Shown: positions 23,687 to 35,590, counted from the first letter of the stretch. The stretch is 64,000 nt of DNA from Halichondria panicea (GCF_963675165.1 NC_087377.1:16658518-16722517), one strand, 5' to 3'. Notes: generated from the letters alone by a model not told the origin. Numbers and translations are program-made.

Positions 23687-24379
23687 ATGAAGACATTTAT
23701 CCTTCTCCTTGCTCTTTATCTCCTCCACTGCCAGGCCGTCCCTGTCAAAAGGCAATCATCATTTACTGATGAAGAAGTTGAGAAAATGGAGGCAATAAAT
23801 GACAATTTGTATATGATGAGGAAAGTTGCCAGGGGAACTTTCTGCCCAGGAAAATTCTCAGAGTGTATACAATTCTTTGGCCCTGTGTTAGTGCCGAAAG
23901 GAGAATGCGACGAAACGTTCTATCTGGAGCAAGAAGCACTCTGCTATGTATACGATCGCTACATTGACCACTCCTACAGTGTGTTGACCACCTCCCTAGA
24001 CAGTCCCCTCCTGGAGGGCTACAGAGCCAACCAGTACGTTGCCTGGAGGAGTCTCAACAGCACCTGCAGCTGGGTGAGACAAATTACTGGCGACACGTTT
24101 GTCCCCTCCTGCACCGTCCCAGAGATAAGAGAAGCTTGCACCAAGTTTCGTCTCTATGGACACCTGGAAGAGCTTCGCTGTCACCTAGACAAGCGTATAA
24201 GTGAAATGACCAGTAGTCGTGTGAGTGAAAACAAAGCTGCAGTGAACCCTCACTCAGCTGAGCATTGGCTGAGTCGCAACCTGGTTCCCGAGCCTATGTC
24301 CCTCAGTTCCACCATCCTCACTACTGCTAGCTGCACCTATGACAGCACCGATATAACCCGTACCCGCTTCGACTGCTAG
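23687..24379 (+). CDS. Family A secreted cysteine-rich protein, copy A4
   Basis: 230 aa. KR site, ten cysteines and the NST sequon retained. Distinguishing changes are GPVLVPKG (S to L, shared with A5) and VRQITGD. Preceded by the C7 fragment and the A promoter (TATTTAAG, 23585-23592). Confidence 0.85.
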   Translation: MKTFILLLALYLLHCQAVPVKRQSSFTDEEVEKMEAINDNLYMMRKVARGTFCPGKFSECIQFFGPVLVPKGECDETFYLEQEALCYVYDRYIDHSYSVLTTSLDSPLLEGYRANQYVAWRSLNSTCSWVRQITGDTFVPSCTVPEIREACTKFRLYGHLEELRCHLDKRISEMTSSRVSENKAAVNPHSAEHWLSRNLVPEPMSLSSTILTTASCTYDSTDITRTRFDC

Positions 24380-26335
24380 TGAAACTCCACCTCCTCTCCT
24401 GTGGTATTGCTTTTACATCGGAAGTACTTGAAACAATGACTACATTATTAGGTCATGACTTGTGTTGGATTGTATCAATCTTCACCAAATGTATATAATT
24501 ATATCATCTAATATTATGCTATTAGAATTGTTTTTTTATGATGCATTTTTATACTGCCTATATTGCTTTTTCTGTACAAAATGAAATTCTATGATTATAA
24601 TAATATAACTGAAAATGAATATAATTATACGTACAATTAACAAACACAACACACAACACAACAACACTCAAGAAGTATACTAACACATAATCACTATCAC
24701 TATCATAAATCTAACGTATTTACTTTTTAAATAATAACATGGCATGCACACTATATATGTATATATATCCGACATTATATAGGAGAGTCCCAAATTGTTG
24801 TCACGGTAATAGAGCCACTAAAACAGTGGGCGGTGTACATAATCAATTGCATGTATATATACATAGGCTGAAATTGACCGCTCGTTAAATCATACTATTT
24901 GTTGCCAAGGTAATGATGATAATGAATCTATTTATTGCAATACCAAAAGGCGTAGGCTAGAGGAATGCATGGAATGTTCACTTAAAGTGTTTTCTTTTTG
25001 TTCTGTTTTTTCTTCTTTTACTACGCATGGGGGATAATTGTTTAGCGTTCTTCGTCTATTAATAGAACCAGGAGCACATGAAGGAGCAACTACTATACAT
25101 ACCATATCAATTTGTTATTGTCTCATTACGTCACAAACACTTGTAAACTGTGCATGGTTTGACATGACCATGTATGGCTAAGGCTAAGGCAGGCTACGAT
25201 CAGAAATTCTACCACATGTGCATGCTTGCGCAATACCTGTTTTGAGTGCCGTTGTATACAGCCACTTGAGATGTGACAACATAGTATGACAGAGCTAGTG
25301 AGACAACAACACGTTTGTATGGGCTGTACAGCATGCAGTTGCCCATGCACTCCCCTCATGTATACTCCTGATAGAACTTAGAATCAGGCATGGTGCTTAC
25401 GCTGGTACAGAGGATTTAAAGTTGGTTGGCAGAAGTTAAAAGTTGAAGTGCAGTCAACCATGACCACTAATTACATTAAACACACGGTATGTGGTCATAG
25501 GGTTGCATGGGTGCACTTCAACTTTTAACTTCTGCCAACCAACCTGAAATAACCAACAGCCTATAATAAAAAGGTGTATTGTATTGAGATTGAGGATTAA
25601 AATAGCCACCACTTAGGGCATCCTGCACAGACAGCAAACAGGATGTGCGATCGATCATGCATGCAAGCAGCCAGAGAAGGGCTTGTGCGCAAATCTCAGC
25701 AAATTTGCAGTTTGCAGGCACTTAAGTCGCTTCCATTAAAGGAAGTGCAGTTTCACCGGCAATTATGAAACGTGATCCCGAGTATACGTTGAAGTTAGCC
25801 GCTCCTTTTCTTATTTATGGGCTACTGTATAAACAGAGTCTTGTTTCTGGGGTTCCACTCGATCACGAGGTCATTGAATATCACCACGGAGTTTACCTTT
25901 GATGTGGGGCAAGGATCATTTAATAAGCAACTAACTTTAAAAGCGATAAACATATTGTTGTTCAATCTATTCTTATGAAGCCTCTCTTCTTGACAACCAA
26001 CTACATTGTGCTGGCATGTGTGTCGATTAAACGGCTAATGAATATCGGATCATTAACATACCACCCACACAAACTGTGTTTATTGTCCTGGTTTCTAAAC
26101 AACAACTTACAATGAATAAACTTAATATTCTAATCGGTTAGAACATTTCTAGCGGACGCGCTGAGAGATCTTAGTTACAGGGGCAAAACTATGTATATAA
26201 GTCAGTGGGGGAACACATTCACAACAAAACAAAAACAAATCTCAAAGGAGAAGAAAGAAAAAGAACAAAGAAAGTACTTCAGCAATAAAAATCCAGCAAT
26301 TCGAAAAAAAACTTCACCGATTAAAGAAACTCATC
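24380..26335. other. A4-B3 spacer
   Basis: Third near-copy of the A-B spacer, with the third inverted-repeat element and the B promoter. No supported gene. Confidence 0.7.
25414..25550. repeat. Inverted-repeat element, copy 3
   Basis: Same fold-back as at 5329-5467 and 12511-12647, at the equivalent position. Confidence 0.75.
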
Positions 26336-27004
26336 ATGAACTACACGGCACTCGTTCTTTCCCTCATCGTTTGCCTCCTCCACGTTCAAGCGGCTCCAGT
26401 AAAGAGACAACTCTCTACAGATGAAGAAGCCGGCAACCTGGAGGTCGTCAATAGAGCCTTGATCCTAACACACGGCGAATCCATGCGGCCATCGTACAGC
26501 CTTCCAAACTTCCTCATTGGTCAAAAAGTGCTGTGTTACATGTACGACCGACACAGTGACTTTTACCACAGTCTGCAAGACGGTCTAAGAAACCACTCGG
26601 AATACAGCAGTGATACTGTGGAGGAATTCATTCTGAAGTACACAGATGGGGAGAGCATCACCCGGGAACTTAGCGAACAACTGGCTGACCTCGCTAGCAA
26701 AGAGTACATCGGAAGAGAGATGCTTGGCCAGACATGTCGCTGGGTGCAACCACGCTCGAGTGGTTTTGTGAGCAGCTGTTCCGTCTCGCAAATTTCTCAA
26801 AGCTGCGCTCGATACCGGCTGCAAGAAAAGCACGAAGAGGTAGTACCGCTGTTTGACGATTATGCGCGTGCCTTTGGAGTGGAGGGAAGGCTGGTGGGCC
26901 GAATTGCAAACTGTCAGTGGCTGAACCCCAACCCCAACACCCCACAGGCAATCATTGAAAAGATTAACAAGAACGGAAAAGTGGATACAACCGATTGCAA
27001 TTAA
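26336..27004 (+). CDS. Family B secreted cysteine-containing protein, copy B3
   Basis: 222 aa, all six cysteines and KR. Differs from B1 and B2 at LRNHSEY (a new NHS sequon), ESITREL, GQTCRW and NPNTPQ. Converges on C8. Confidence 0.85.
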   Translation: MNYTALVLSLIVCLLHVQAAPVKRQLSTDEEAGNLEVVNRALILTHGESMRPSYSLPNFLIGQKVLCYMYDRHSDFYHSLQDGLRNHSEYSSDTVEEFILKYTDGESITRELSEQLADLASKEYIGREMLGQTCRWVQPRSSGFVSSCSVSQISQSCARYRLQEKHEEVVPLFDDYARAFGVEGRLVGRIANCQWLNPNPNTPQAIIEKINKNGKVDTTDCN

Positions 27005-27904
27005 CTGAGAACTTTTATGTTATACAGTATACACGCTGACACAATTAGGTATACAAACACTTTGTATACATGTAGTATACATGCATGTGCGTATAATGCA
27101 TGTAGCTAGACTTTTAGACTAGACTATCGTGTAATGTTGAAGTCAAAATAAGTGTTAAACGACCTTAATCTAAACATACTGTCTTGTAGACCTCTCCAAG
27201 GGCTACTAAGTGCATCTTTTAATTGTGAAATTGCTATAACAAAAGTTGTAGACAGTCAAAGACACCAATCCCAATCTAAACACATCCAGAATAATTATAA
27301 AAACAAAAAGTTATAAGGAATGTGGTCATATCGTCACACACAGACAGCTGGTTAATACGAGCAGATATCACTATTCATGATTCAATTAAGAAAATATGCA
27401 ATGGCTTCTCAAAGGTGGATTACATTCATAACTTGAACTACTTGGTTGCTAAGAATACTGGTAATTAGGGAATTTTATGGAAATGGAAGTACATTTTGAG
27501 TGGGCTACTTAAATACCTGAGACAAATGGCCAGCTACTATAGTAAGATTATAGAGCTATATACATAATATACGAGTGGATATGACTCAATTAAAAGGATA
27601 TGACTTAATTAAAAGGATAATGCAATATGGCTTCAAAGGTGAATTGCATTCATAGCTTGACCTACTTGGTTGCTAAGAAGACCAGGGAATTTTATGGAAA
27701 TGGAAGTTCCATTTCCAGTATTGAAGTACAATCATGTTATGAGTGGGTGACTCAAATACCTGTGACAGATGGCCAGCTACTATAATAAGATTTGAGTTGC
27801 ATACATTAATTTAGGCAAATTTAGGACAAAAACTTATACATTACATAAAAACTAAAAAACTAAATGGAGGGCTAACTACAAAATTATGTTTGGTGAAACA
27901 TTGT

Positions 27905-28534
27905 TCATTGGTCACAACTAACAGACTGATAGCCTTCTCGTCCGTTGCATTCTGATTGGTTAATGTTTGCCAAGTCTTGGATCTCACAAACGTTGAGGGA
28001 AGCCATGCAAGGGGATACGCCTTGAGGCTGTAGCCACACGCACTTGTCAGCAAAGCCGGCACTACGATTCAAATCACGGCTCACATAGACATCGTGAACG
28101 TTGGCAATTTCAACTGCACTCCTCCCCATGACGATCCTGTAGATATTACACATTCGCTCGACACTAGAAACAGTACACTCGGGGAGGAGTGTGTCGTCTA
28201 GGAAACGGACTAATTCGCATGATTGGACGACACTCTGCTCTGCAATGTATTTGAGACTGGAGCGACTGTAATTAGAGGGACGTGGCGTCAACTGAGCATC
28301 AACGAGAAGGAACCGATCATACATGTGACATACTACCTCATGGCCACTGGTGAAATTGAAATCCATCGGAAGAGTCGCCTGGAAGTGGTTGTCGAGGCTA
28401 CCCATCACCGCGGTTACGCTGTTCACCACTGCTATCAATTCTTGTAGTCTATCATTTGTTTCTCTTTTGACAGGAACGGCGTCAGCGTGAAGGAGAGAAA
28501 GAGCGAGGAGAGGAATCAATGCAAGGTAATTCAT
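27905..28534 (-). CDS. Family C secreted cysteine-rich protein, copy C8
   Basis: 209 aa, intact. Ends SCDQ rather than SCDE or NCDE. Copy-specific residues include FQATLPM, AQLTPRP, VSRDLN, DKCVWLQ and IQDLAN. Signal peptide, KR and nine cysteines present. Its 3' flank is of the C7/C10 type, not the C3-C6 type, suggesting exchange between copies. Confidence 0.83.
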   Translation of the reverse strand: MNYLALIPLLALSLLHADAVPVKRETNDRLQELIAVVNSVTAVMGSLDNHFQATLPMDFNFTSGHEVVCHMYDRFLLVDAQLTPRPSNYSRSSLKYIAEQSVVQSCELVRFLDDTLLPECTVSSVERMCNIYRIVMGRSAVEIANVHDVYVSRDLNRSAGFADKCVWLQPQGVSPCMASLNVCEIQDLANINQSECNGREGYQSVSCDQ

Positions 28535-29240
28535 TGTTTTCGTTTAGTGGCTGTCAATTCGGATAAATTTTGAAGTAAATTTTGAACTTGATTTCTTTCT
28601 CTATTGCTGGAGAGGTGAGGATGGTTGGATGACTGTTCTCTATTTGCTGGGCCTTATATACAAGAGAGTTGGTAGCTATAGGAACACGTATTGCACAGAA
28701 CGCCATCTCTCTAATATCACGAGCGCAAAGCCCGTGCAGTAAATTACAAGTAAAACGAAGTCACTAGTATCGGTGAAGTATGACTGTATGTGCGTACAGG
28801 TGGACAAAATGTAAACACATTACACCTATATATGGATAATTTCATGACCACAACATTATGCATGTACATACATGTACGAGGCTAGCACTGTTAATTTTCT
28901 TAAGAAATATGCCCCAAGAAGCGCTTGCATCCATCCTTTCCATGAACATCATGCCAATTAGATATAATCACATTCCAATTAATACCCACGGATCGTGTGT
29001 TCGTATCCTATTGTATTATCCTTATTTAGAGCTTATAACTGGAAGTCAATTTTGAATACACATAACAATGGTCACGTTGTATGCAAAAATTGGGAAATGA
29101 TTTAAGCTTCCAGTATGTGATAATGCAAGGGACCTCACACCCCCGCAATATGTAACCATGGCACCTGAGCCACCTGTACAGTGACACTATAGGCTAGTCC
29201 ATACATTGCAGGTCAATTAGTCTAACATTTTTGGTTATAG

Positions 29241-29342
29241 TGAAAAGTGGATATAATCGATTGCAACTGAGAGAACTTTTATCCCAACATACCACATGCA
29301 GGCAATCATTGAAAAGAAGTGGATACAACCGATTGCAATTAA
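29241..29342 (+). pseudogene. B 3'-end stub between C8 and C9
   Basis: Double stub of the last B codons, with an internal deletion removing the AACAAGAATGG part. Confidence 0.65.
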
Positions 29343-30177
29343 CTGAGAGAACTTTTATATTTATACAGTGTGCCATATACGCTGACACGATTAGGTATAT
29401 ACAAACACTTTGTATACATGTAGTACATGCATGTACATATATAGCTAGACTTTTAGACTATAGGCTATTGTTCAAGTCAAAAATAAGTGTCAAACGACTT
29501 TTAATCTAAACATATACTAACTTATAGACCTCTCCAAGGGCTACTAAATGCATCTTTTAATTGTGAAATTGGGTCTTCCTAACACAAGTTGTGGACAGTC
29601 AAAGACACCAATCCCATTCATGCACAGTATATAGGCAAACTAAACACGTCCAGAATAATTATAAAAACAAAAAGTTATAAGGAATGTGGTCATATCCTCA
29701 CACACAGACAGCTGGTTAATACGAGCGGATATCACTATTCATGACTCAATTAAGAAAGTATGCAATGGCTTCTTAAAGGTGGATTACATTCATAGCTTCA
29801 GCTACTTGGTTGCTAAGAAAAACCGGTAATTAGGGAATTTTATGGAAATGGAACTTCCATTTCCAGCATGGAAGTACAATCATGTTTTGAGTGGGTGACT
29901 CAAATACCTGAGACAAATGGCCAGCTACTATAATAAGATTCGAGCTATAAAGATAATTATTTAGCTTAGGAAAGATAAAACAAATTATTATATAGCTATT
30001 ATACATAAAAACTAAAAATCTATAACATGGCTAACGTACATGTAGTTTAGATCTAGCTACACAACATGGCTAATGATATACAAGATAGGGCTAGCTAGTC
30101 TACACAATATTTATATTTACATGCTATAATTATAATAACACAAGTTAGGGAAGCTACAAAATGTATTGTTCATTCAT

Positions 30178-30807
30178 TCATTCATCACAGTTAACAGACT
30201 GATAGCCTTCACGTCCGTTGCATTCTGATTGGTTAATGTTTGCCAAGTCGTGGATCTCACAAACGTTGAGGGAAGCCATGCAAGGAGACACGCCCTGAGG
30301 CTGTAGCCACACGCACCTGTCAGCAAAGCCGGCACTGCGATTTAAATCATCGCTTACATAGACATCGTGAACGTCGGCAATTTCAACTGCACTCCTCCCC
30401 ATGACGATCCTGTAGATATTACACATTCGCTCGACCCTAGAAACAGTACACTCGGGGAGGAGTGTGTCGTCTAGGAAACGGACTAATTCGCATGATTGGA
30501 CAACACTCTGCTCTGCAATGTATTTGAAACTGGAGCGACTGTAATTAGAGGGACGTGGCATCAACTGAGCATCTACGAGAAAGAACCGATCGTACATGTG
30601 ACATACTACCTCATGGCCACTGGTAAAATTGAAATCCATCGGAAGAGACGCCTGGAAGTGGTTGTCGAGGCTACCCATTACTGCGGTTACGCTGTTCACC
30701 ACTGCTATCAATTCTTGTAGTCTATCATTTGTTTCTCTTTTGACAGGAACGGCGTCAGCGTGAAGGAGAGAAAGAGCGAGGAGAGGAATCAATGCAAGGT
30801 AATTCAT
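30178..30807 (-). CDS. Family C secreted cysteine-rich protein, copy C9 (promoter displaced)
   Basis: 209 aa, intact from the conserved ATG at 30807. The frame is open upstream into inserted DNA (adding MTNKQTNRPTDYY and so on), but that start is not conserved. Signal peptide, KR and cysteines are normal. The sequence directly before the ATG is foreign. About 0.8 kb (30808-31601) has been inserted between the start codon and the native 5' UTR and TATA box (near 31721-31730), so expression is doubtful. Confidence 0.72.
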   Translation of the reverse strand: MNYLALIPLLALSLLHADAVPVKRETNDRLQELIAVVNSVTAVMGSLDNHFQASLPMDFNFTSGHEVVCHMYDRFFLVDAQLMPRPSNYSRSSFKYIAEQSVVQSCELVRFLDDTLLPECTVSRVERMCNIYRIVMGRSAVEIADVHDVYVSDDLNRSAGFADRCVWLQPQGVSPCMASLNVCEIHDLANINQSECNGREGYQSVNCDE

Positions 30808-31601
30808 TACCCGAGGCGCGCGTGGGCGGCCACGGGTATAGTAGTCTGTTGGTCTGTTTGTTTGTTTGTTTGTCACAGGTATATCTACTCACCTGGATGC
30901 CACATCACTGCGTTTACAGCATGGATAGCCTTCACACAACAATATCTTGATTTAAATAGTGGCAGATTTTGCTGTTAAAGCTTCTTTCAATCTTTGTCGA
31001 GCAAAAGCTAAGAAGCTTGAATAAGCTTGTGACTAGGTCTGCTTACCTGGATGCTCTAGCACTGCGTTTACAGCATGAGTAGCCTCCACACAACAAGTTA
31101 GTACTTTTGATAGTGACAGCTTTCGGTGTTAAAGCTCCTTTGTCCAATAAAAGCGAGCAAAATGTAGCTTGAACAGAACTTGCACATGCGTTACTTATAA
31201 CTGAAGTGATCCTGTACCAAGAAAACGATGGAACAGGGTCACTAAAGTAGAAAGCTATATATACCAGGAACAATGGAACAGGGTCACTAAAGTAGAAGCT
31301 TGAATTATAGCTCCTGCTGCTGACTGGGATCCTACTCCATGCAGAACCTGGAGCCATACTTCTCTGAGACTCCAGGCTTCTTTACTGTGATCCTAATCCA
31401 TAGTGCATATATCTGTAGTACCACTACCTGTTCTCAAAATGTTTCAGCATGCCTCCAGTCTGGTTTAGTTTTATTGCTCCTGAGTTGCTGTGCAAGTCAT
31501 ACATGATAACAACATCACTATATGCACTGCATTATATTTCTGGTTTCTTTTTAATCATGTCACCATGTACCAGCCGAGGGTTTGCACTTTAGTGCTCTAG
31601 T
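30808..31601. mobile_element. Inserted repeat element upstream of C9
   Basis: Absent from all other C promoters, where AATTCATT continues directly into GTTTTCGTTTAGTGG. It starts with a GC-rich head (CCCGAGGCGCGCGTGGGCGG) and a TTTG run. Two tandem copies of a roughly 140-bp unit follow, each with a GCGTTTACAGCATG core and a TAGCCTYCACACAACAA motif, then a duplicated GGAACAGGGTCACTAAAGTA, and it ends near GCACTTTAGTGCTCTAG. Parts of it recur at 55070-55150 and (ending, inverted) at 53710-53740 and 57615-57640. No coding domain seen; probably a non-autonomous element, class undetermined. Confidence 0.65.
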
Positions 31602-32404
31602 TGTTTTCGTTTAGTGGCTGTCAATTCGGATAAATTTTGAAGTAAATCTTGAACTTGATTTCTTTCTCTATTGCTGGAGAGGTGAGGATAGTTGGATGAC
31701 TGTTCTCTGTTTGCTGGGCCTTATATACAAAAGAGTTGGTAGCTATAGGAAACACGTATAGCACAGAACGCCATCTCTCTAATATCACGAGAGCAAAGCA
31801 TGTGCAGTAAATTACAAGTAAAATGAAGTCACTAGTATCGGTGAAGTATGACTGTATGTGCGTACAGGTGGACAAAATGTAAACACATTACACCTATACG
31901 GATAATTTCATGACCACAACATTATGCATGTACATACATGTACGAGGCTAGTACTGTTAATTTTCTTAAGAAATATGCCCCAAGAAGCGCTTGCATCCAT
32001 CCTTTCCATGAACATCATGCCAATTAGATATAATCACATTCCTTAACTCATTAACACCCACGGACTATGTGTTCGTATCCTATCCTTATTTAGAGCTTAT
32101 AACTGGAAGTCAATTTTGAATACATGACAATGATCACGTTGTATGCAAAAATTGGGAAATGATTTAAGCTTCCAGTATGTGATAATGCAAGGGACCTCAT
32201 ACCACACTTTATGGAAATCAGTACGGAAGCACAATCATGTTATGAGTGGGTGACTCAAACACCTGAGACAAATGGCCAGCTACTATAATAAGATTTGAGT
32301 TACTTTAGGCAAATTTGGACAAGATACATTACATAAAAACTAATTTAAATGGCTGATGATACATGTTAGGGCTAACTACAAAATTATGTTTGGTGAAACA
32401 TTGT

Positions 32405-32678
32405 TCATTGGTCACAAGTAACAGATTGATAGCCTTCTCGTCTGTTGCATTCTGATTGGTTAATGTTTGCCAAGTCGTGGATCTCACAAACGTTGAGGGA
32501 AGCCATGCAAGGGGACACGCCCTGAGGCTGTAGCCATACGCATCTGTCAGCAAAGCCGGCACTGCTATTCAAATCACCGCTCACATAAATCTATCGGAAG
32601 AGACGCCTGGAAGTGGTTGTCGAAGCTACCCATCACCGCGGTTATGCTGTTCACCACTGCTATCAATTCTTGTAGTCT
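32405..32678 (-). pseudogene. Family C copy C10, internally deleted and 5'-truncated
   Basis: Same structure as C7: the C-terminal part, then a deletion of about 270 bp, then a short segment around FQASLPID and RLQEL, then a junction to the A-type upstream region. It was duplicated together with the neighbouring A copy. Confidence 0.8.
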
Positions 32679-33065
32679 AGTCTGTCGGCTTCCTTAGTCA
32701 CGTAATACATCCAGAATCAATGAATATCATTAACTTAAAACCTGCGGCTATAGTGCACATACTGGCCATAGCACCACTGCATATCCTGGAAGGAAGTACA
32801 AAAATGTTTGTCCGTGTTACTAAGATGTCCGTGTTACTAAGACAACAAATTGAACGTAACATTAATCTCATTTGAATATCTCATTATATCATTTCTCGGC
32901 CAGGAGAGATAGCAGTGAGGCACGTTACGTTCCCTAGCTACCCCAAGGATGAGACTCATATTTAAGCACTGGTCCTCAGCCATTCTCCACACAACATTCT
33001 GCAAACATCACCAATTAACCATTGATAATCAGTAATCAACGATAACTATATCATCTCCAACGATC

Positions 33066-33755
33066 ATAAAGACATTTATCCTTCTCCTCGCTCTTTATCT
33101 CCTCCACTGCCAGGCCGTCCCTGTCAAAAGGCAATCATCATTTACTGATGAAGAAGTTGAGAAAATGGAGGCAATAAATGACAATTTGTATATGTTGGAA
33201 AGTTGCCAGGGGAACTTTCTGCCCAGGAAATTCTCAGAGTGTATACAATTCTTTGGCCCTGTGTTAGTGCCGAAAGGAGAATGCGACGAAACGTTCTATC
33301 TGGAGCAAGAAGCACTCTGCTATGTATACGATCGCTACATTGACCACTCCTACAGTGTGTTGACCACCTCCCTAGACAGTCCCCTCCTGGAGGGCTACAG
33401 AGCCAACCAGTACGTTGCCTGGAGGAGTCTCAACAGCACCTGCAGCTGGGTGAGACAAACTACTGGCGACACGTTTGTCCCCTCCTGCACCGTCCCAGAG
33501 ATAAGAGAAGCTTGCACCAAGTTCCGTCTTTATGGACACCTGGAAGAGCTTCGCTGTCACCTGGACAAGCGTATAAGTGAAATAACCAGTAGTCGTGTGA
33601 GTGAAAACAAAGCTGCAGTGAACCCTCACTCAGCTGAGCATTGGCTGAGTCGCAACCTGGTTCCCGAGCCTATGTCCCTCAGTTCCACCATCCTCACTAC
33701 TGCTAGCTGCACCTATGACAGCACCGATATAACCCGTACCCGCTTCAACTGCTAG
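33066..33755 (+). pseudogene. Family A copy A5, start codon lost, compensated frameshift
   Basis: The conserved ATG is ATA (33066-33068). A 2-bp deletion after LYM and a 1-bp deletion in the CCAGGAAATTC region together remove one codon and garble about 14 residues between them, after which the normal frame resumes to the stop. All downstream cysteines survive. The first usable ATG is residue 34, giving a 196-aa product without a signal peptide. GPVLVPKG is shared with A4, indicating a common recent source. Confidence 0.82.
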
Positions 33756-34167
33756 TGAAACTCCACCTCCTCTCCTGTTGTATTGCTTTTACATTGGAAG
33801 TACTTGAAACAGTGACTACATTATTTAGGTCATGACTTTAATTTGTTGGATTGTATCAATCAAGCTGCACGATTATCTATTTTTTTAGCTCGCTGTATGT
33901 ATAGCTTTTTAATTTAACTGCTGAACCACCTCTATATAGACAAAAGTAACCAACTCTTATAGGCAGCCTATAATATTATACACAATACATAAAAGAGGTG
34001 TGTTGTACTGAGATTAAGGGCCACCACTTAGGACATCCTGCGCACAGACAGAGAGGGCAAGAGGATGTGCGATCATGCATGCAAGCAGCCAGAGAAGGGC
34101 TTGTGTGCAAATCTCAGCAAAAAAAATTAATATGTGGATACTAACACCCAGCAGCTATTATGTATTA

Positions 34168-34269
34168 TTTAGAACACACCTAGCCAAGATTAAGTGTTTT
34201 AATCTGCGTGCCGAGGCCATCCGAGTGCACCAGCATTAAAACACGTGACTTGGCTAGGTGTGTTCTAAA
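34168..34269. repeat. Fold-back element
   Basis: Starts TTTAGAACACACCTAGCCAA and ends TTGGCTAGGTGTGTTCTAAA. An inner pairing (GTGTTTTAAT / ATTAAAACAC) gives a hairpin of about 102 bp. Confidence 0.75.
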
Positions 34270-34401
34270 GGATTTAGTGCTGTCACGTGAGCTCTAGCCT
34301 CGTGGCAGCTAGATCTAGCTACATTTTAAATCAGTTGCTGGTGGCTAGCTAGCTAGCTAGACGTAATAGCAAGTTTTAGAGGTTTGTAGATCCAGTAACT
34401 G

Positions 34402-34599
34402 ATGCAAAGGAGAAGGTACTATCTAAAGCTATCTGGACTGACTGGGCATGTTCTCGACTTATTTCTCCTGCTGACCAACAGTCCCGATCCCACTATACTA
34501 CTGGATATGCCTCCAGCTGATCTGGCTTACTGGATGGGAAACTTTGTGTGCAAACTATATGGCAATGAGTATCTGGTTTGCTCTTTTGGAAAGCTATGA
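34402..34599 (+). pseudogene. Possible recombinase-derived (Crypton/DUF3504-like) fragment
   Basis: A short open frame contains ILLDMPPADLAYWMGNFVCK. This resembles the MxxxDLxYWLxKFVxE region that I associate with Crypton-derived DUF3504 proteins (ZMYM/QRICH1 type). An upstream piece in another frame (KAIWTDWACSRLISPADQQS) would fit the segment before it, implying a frameshift. No catalytic residues remain. Weak call based on a short motif. Confidence 0.35.
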
Positions 34600-34815
34600 T
34601 ATTCGAAGCACCTTTGATGAAACGATTATATGGATCTGGCTTAGGTACAGGTATGTGCATCTTCGAAGCAAGCTGAGCCTATTTCTTCAGACGAAAAAAC
34701 GATGCTATGATCAAGTCAGCAATTTGGTACACATGAAACAAGTCGAAACAATAACATTCAACTTTCTAATACTTTTCAGCTTTGCTTGTGTACATATTCA
34801 ATCTGCTTGTATTAT

Positions 34816-35422
34816 TATTATGCCTCGAGGCGTAGCCGCAGGAGGGATACGGTAAAGCTGACTGTGTGTGTGTCTGTCTGTGTGTGTGTGTGTGTATTCC
34901 AGCAGTAACTGCTCAACGGTTGCAATGCGACGAAAACTAACAGCTTCTATAGGCTTCTAGCCACGTTCTCTTGGATTTTGATTCGTGGATTAGCAAACTA
35001 AAGCTTCTTTCTCGAGTTATGGCTAGTTTGACTCACATTAAAGGCTGTTGCAGTCTCTTCAGAATCTTTCATAGCATCATCTGTCCGTACAAACTTTCTA
35101 TTCAACATATGAGTTAGCCTTGCACTAAAGCGCTAGCTTTTTGTTAGCTACAAGATATTATATACACTGAACTACAGATCCTGGAAGAATCAATTTTCTT
35201 CTTTCTTGAGGTCCTGGTAAGCCACATAATACAACAATAGATGCATGTAAATAAGTCTTTTCTTCTCAGTGACTTTATATATAGATAAGCTAACTTTCAT
35301 TATAGATAACACTCTAATACTTTTGAGCGAAAGCAAAAACATGGCGAGAGGCATTAGCACAGCGCCAGCTTGAACACTAGTTATAATTATGATGACATTC
35401 AGATTCAATCTGCTTGTATTAT
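34816..35422. mobile_element. Retroposon-like insertion with 20-bp target-site duplication
   Basis: The 20-bp sequence ATTCAATCTGCTTGTATTAT occurs at 34796-34815 and again perfectly at 35403-35422, flanking about 587 bp. The insert starts with TATTATGCCTCGAGGCGTAG, a GC-rich head followed by a TG/CTGT run. This head resembles the start of the insert at 30808. No reverse transcriptase is present. A long TSD is the signature of target-primed insertion (SINE or truncated LINE). Confidence 0.7.
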
Positions 35423-35590
35423 GGTTGTTTGATTAAAAAGTGTGCATTAACAAACCAACTTAAAGCACACTTAACCAACTTAGAGCACACTTAAGTGTGG
35501 ATTAAGTTATTTAATCCATGGTCACCTGACTGCTTTCAGATAAGCTGATTGGCTGGAGATCATGTGATGAGCACTAATATACCATAATTA

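Noticed and set aside
29231-29509. 92-aa ORF in the C8-C9 spacer
   Set aside because: Composed of the B stub and spacer repeats; disrupted in the equivalent spacers.
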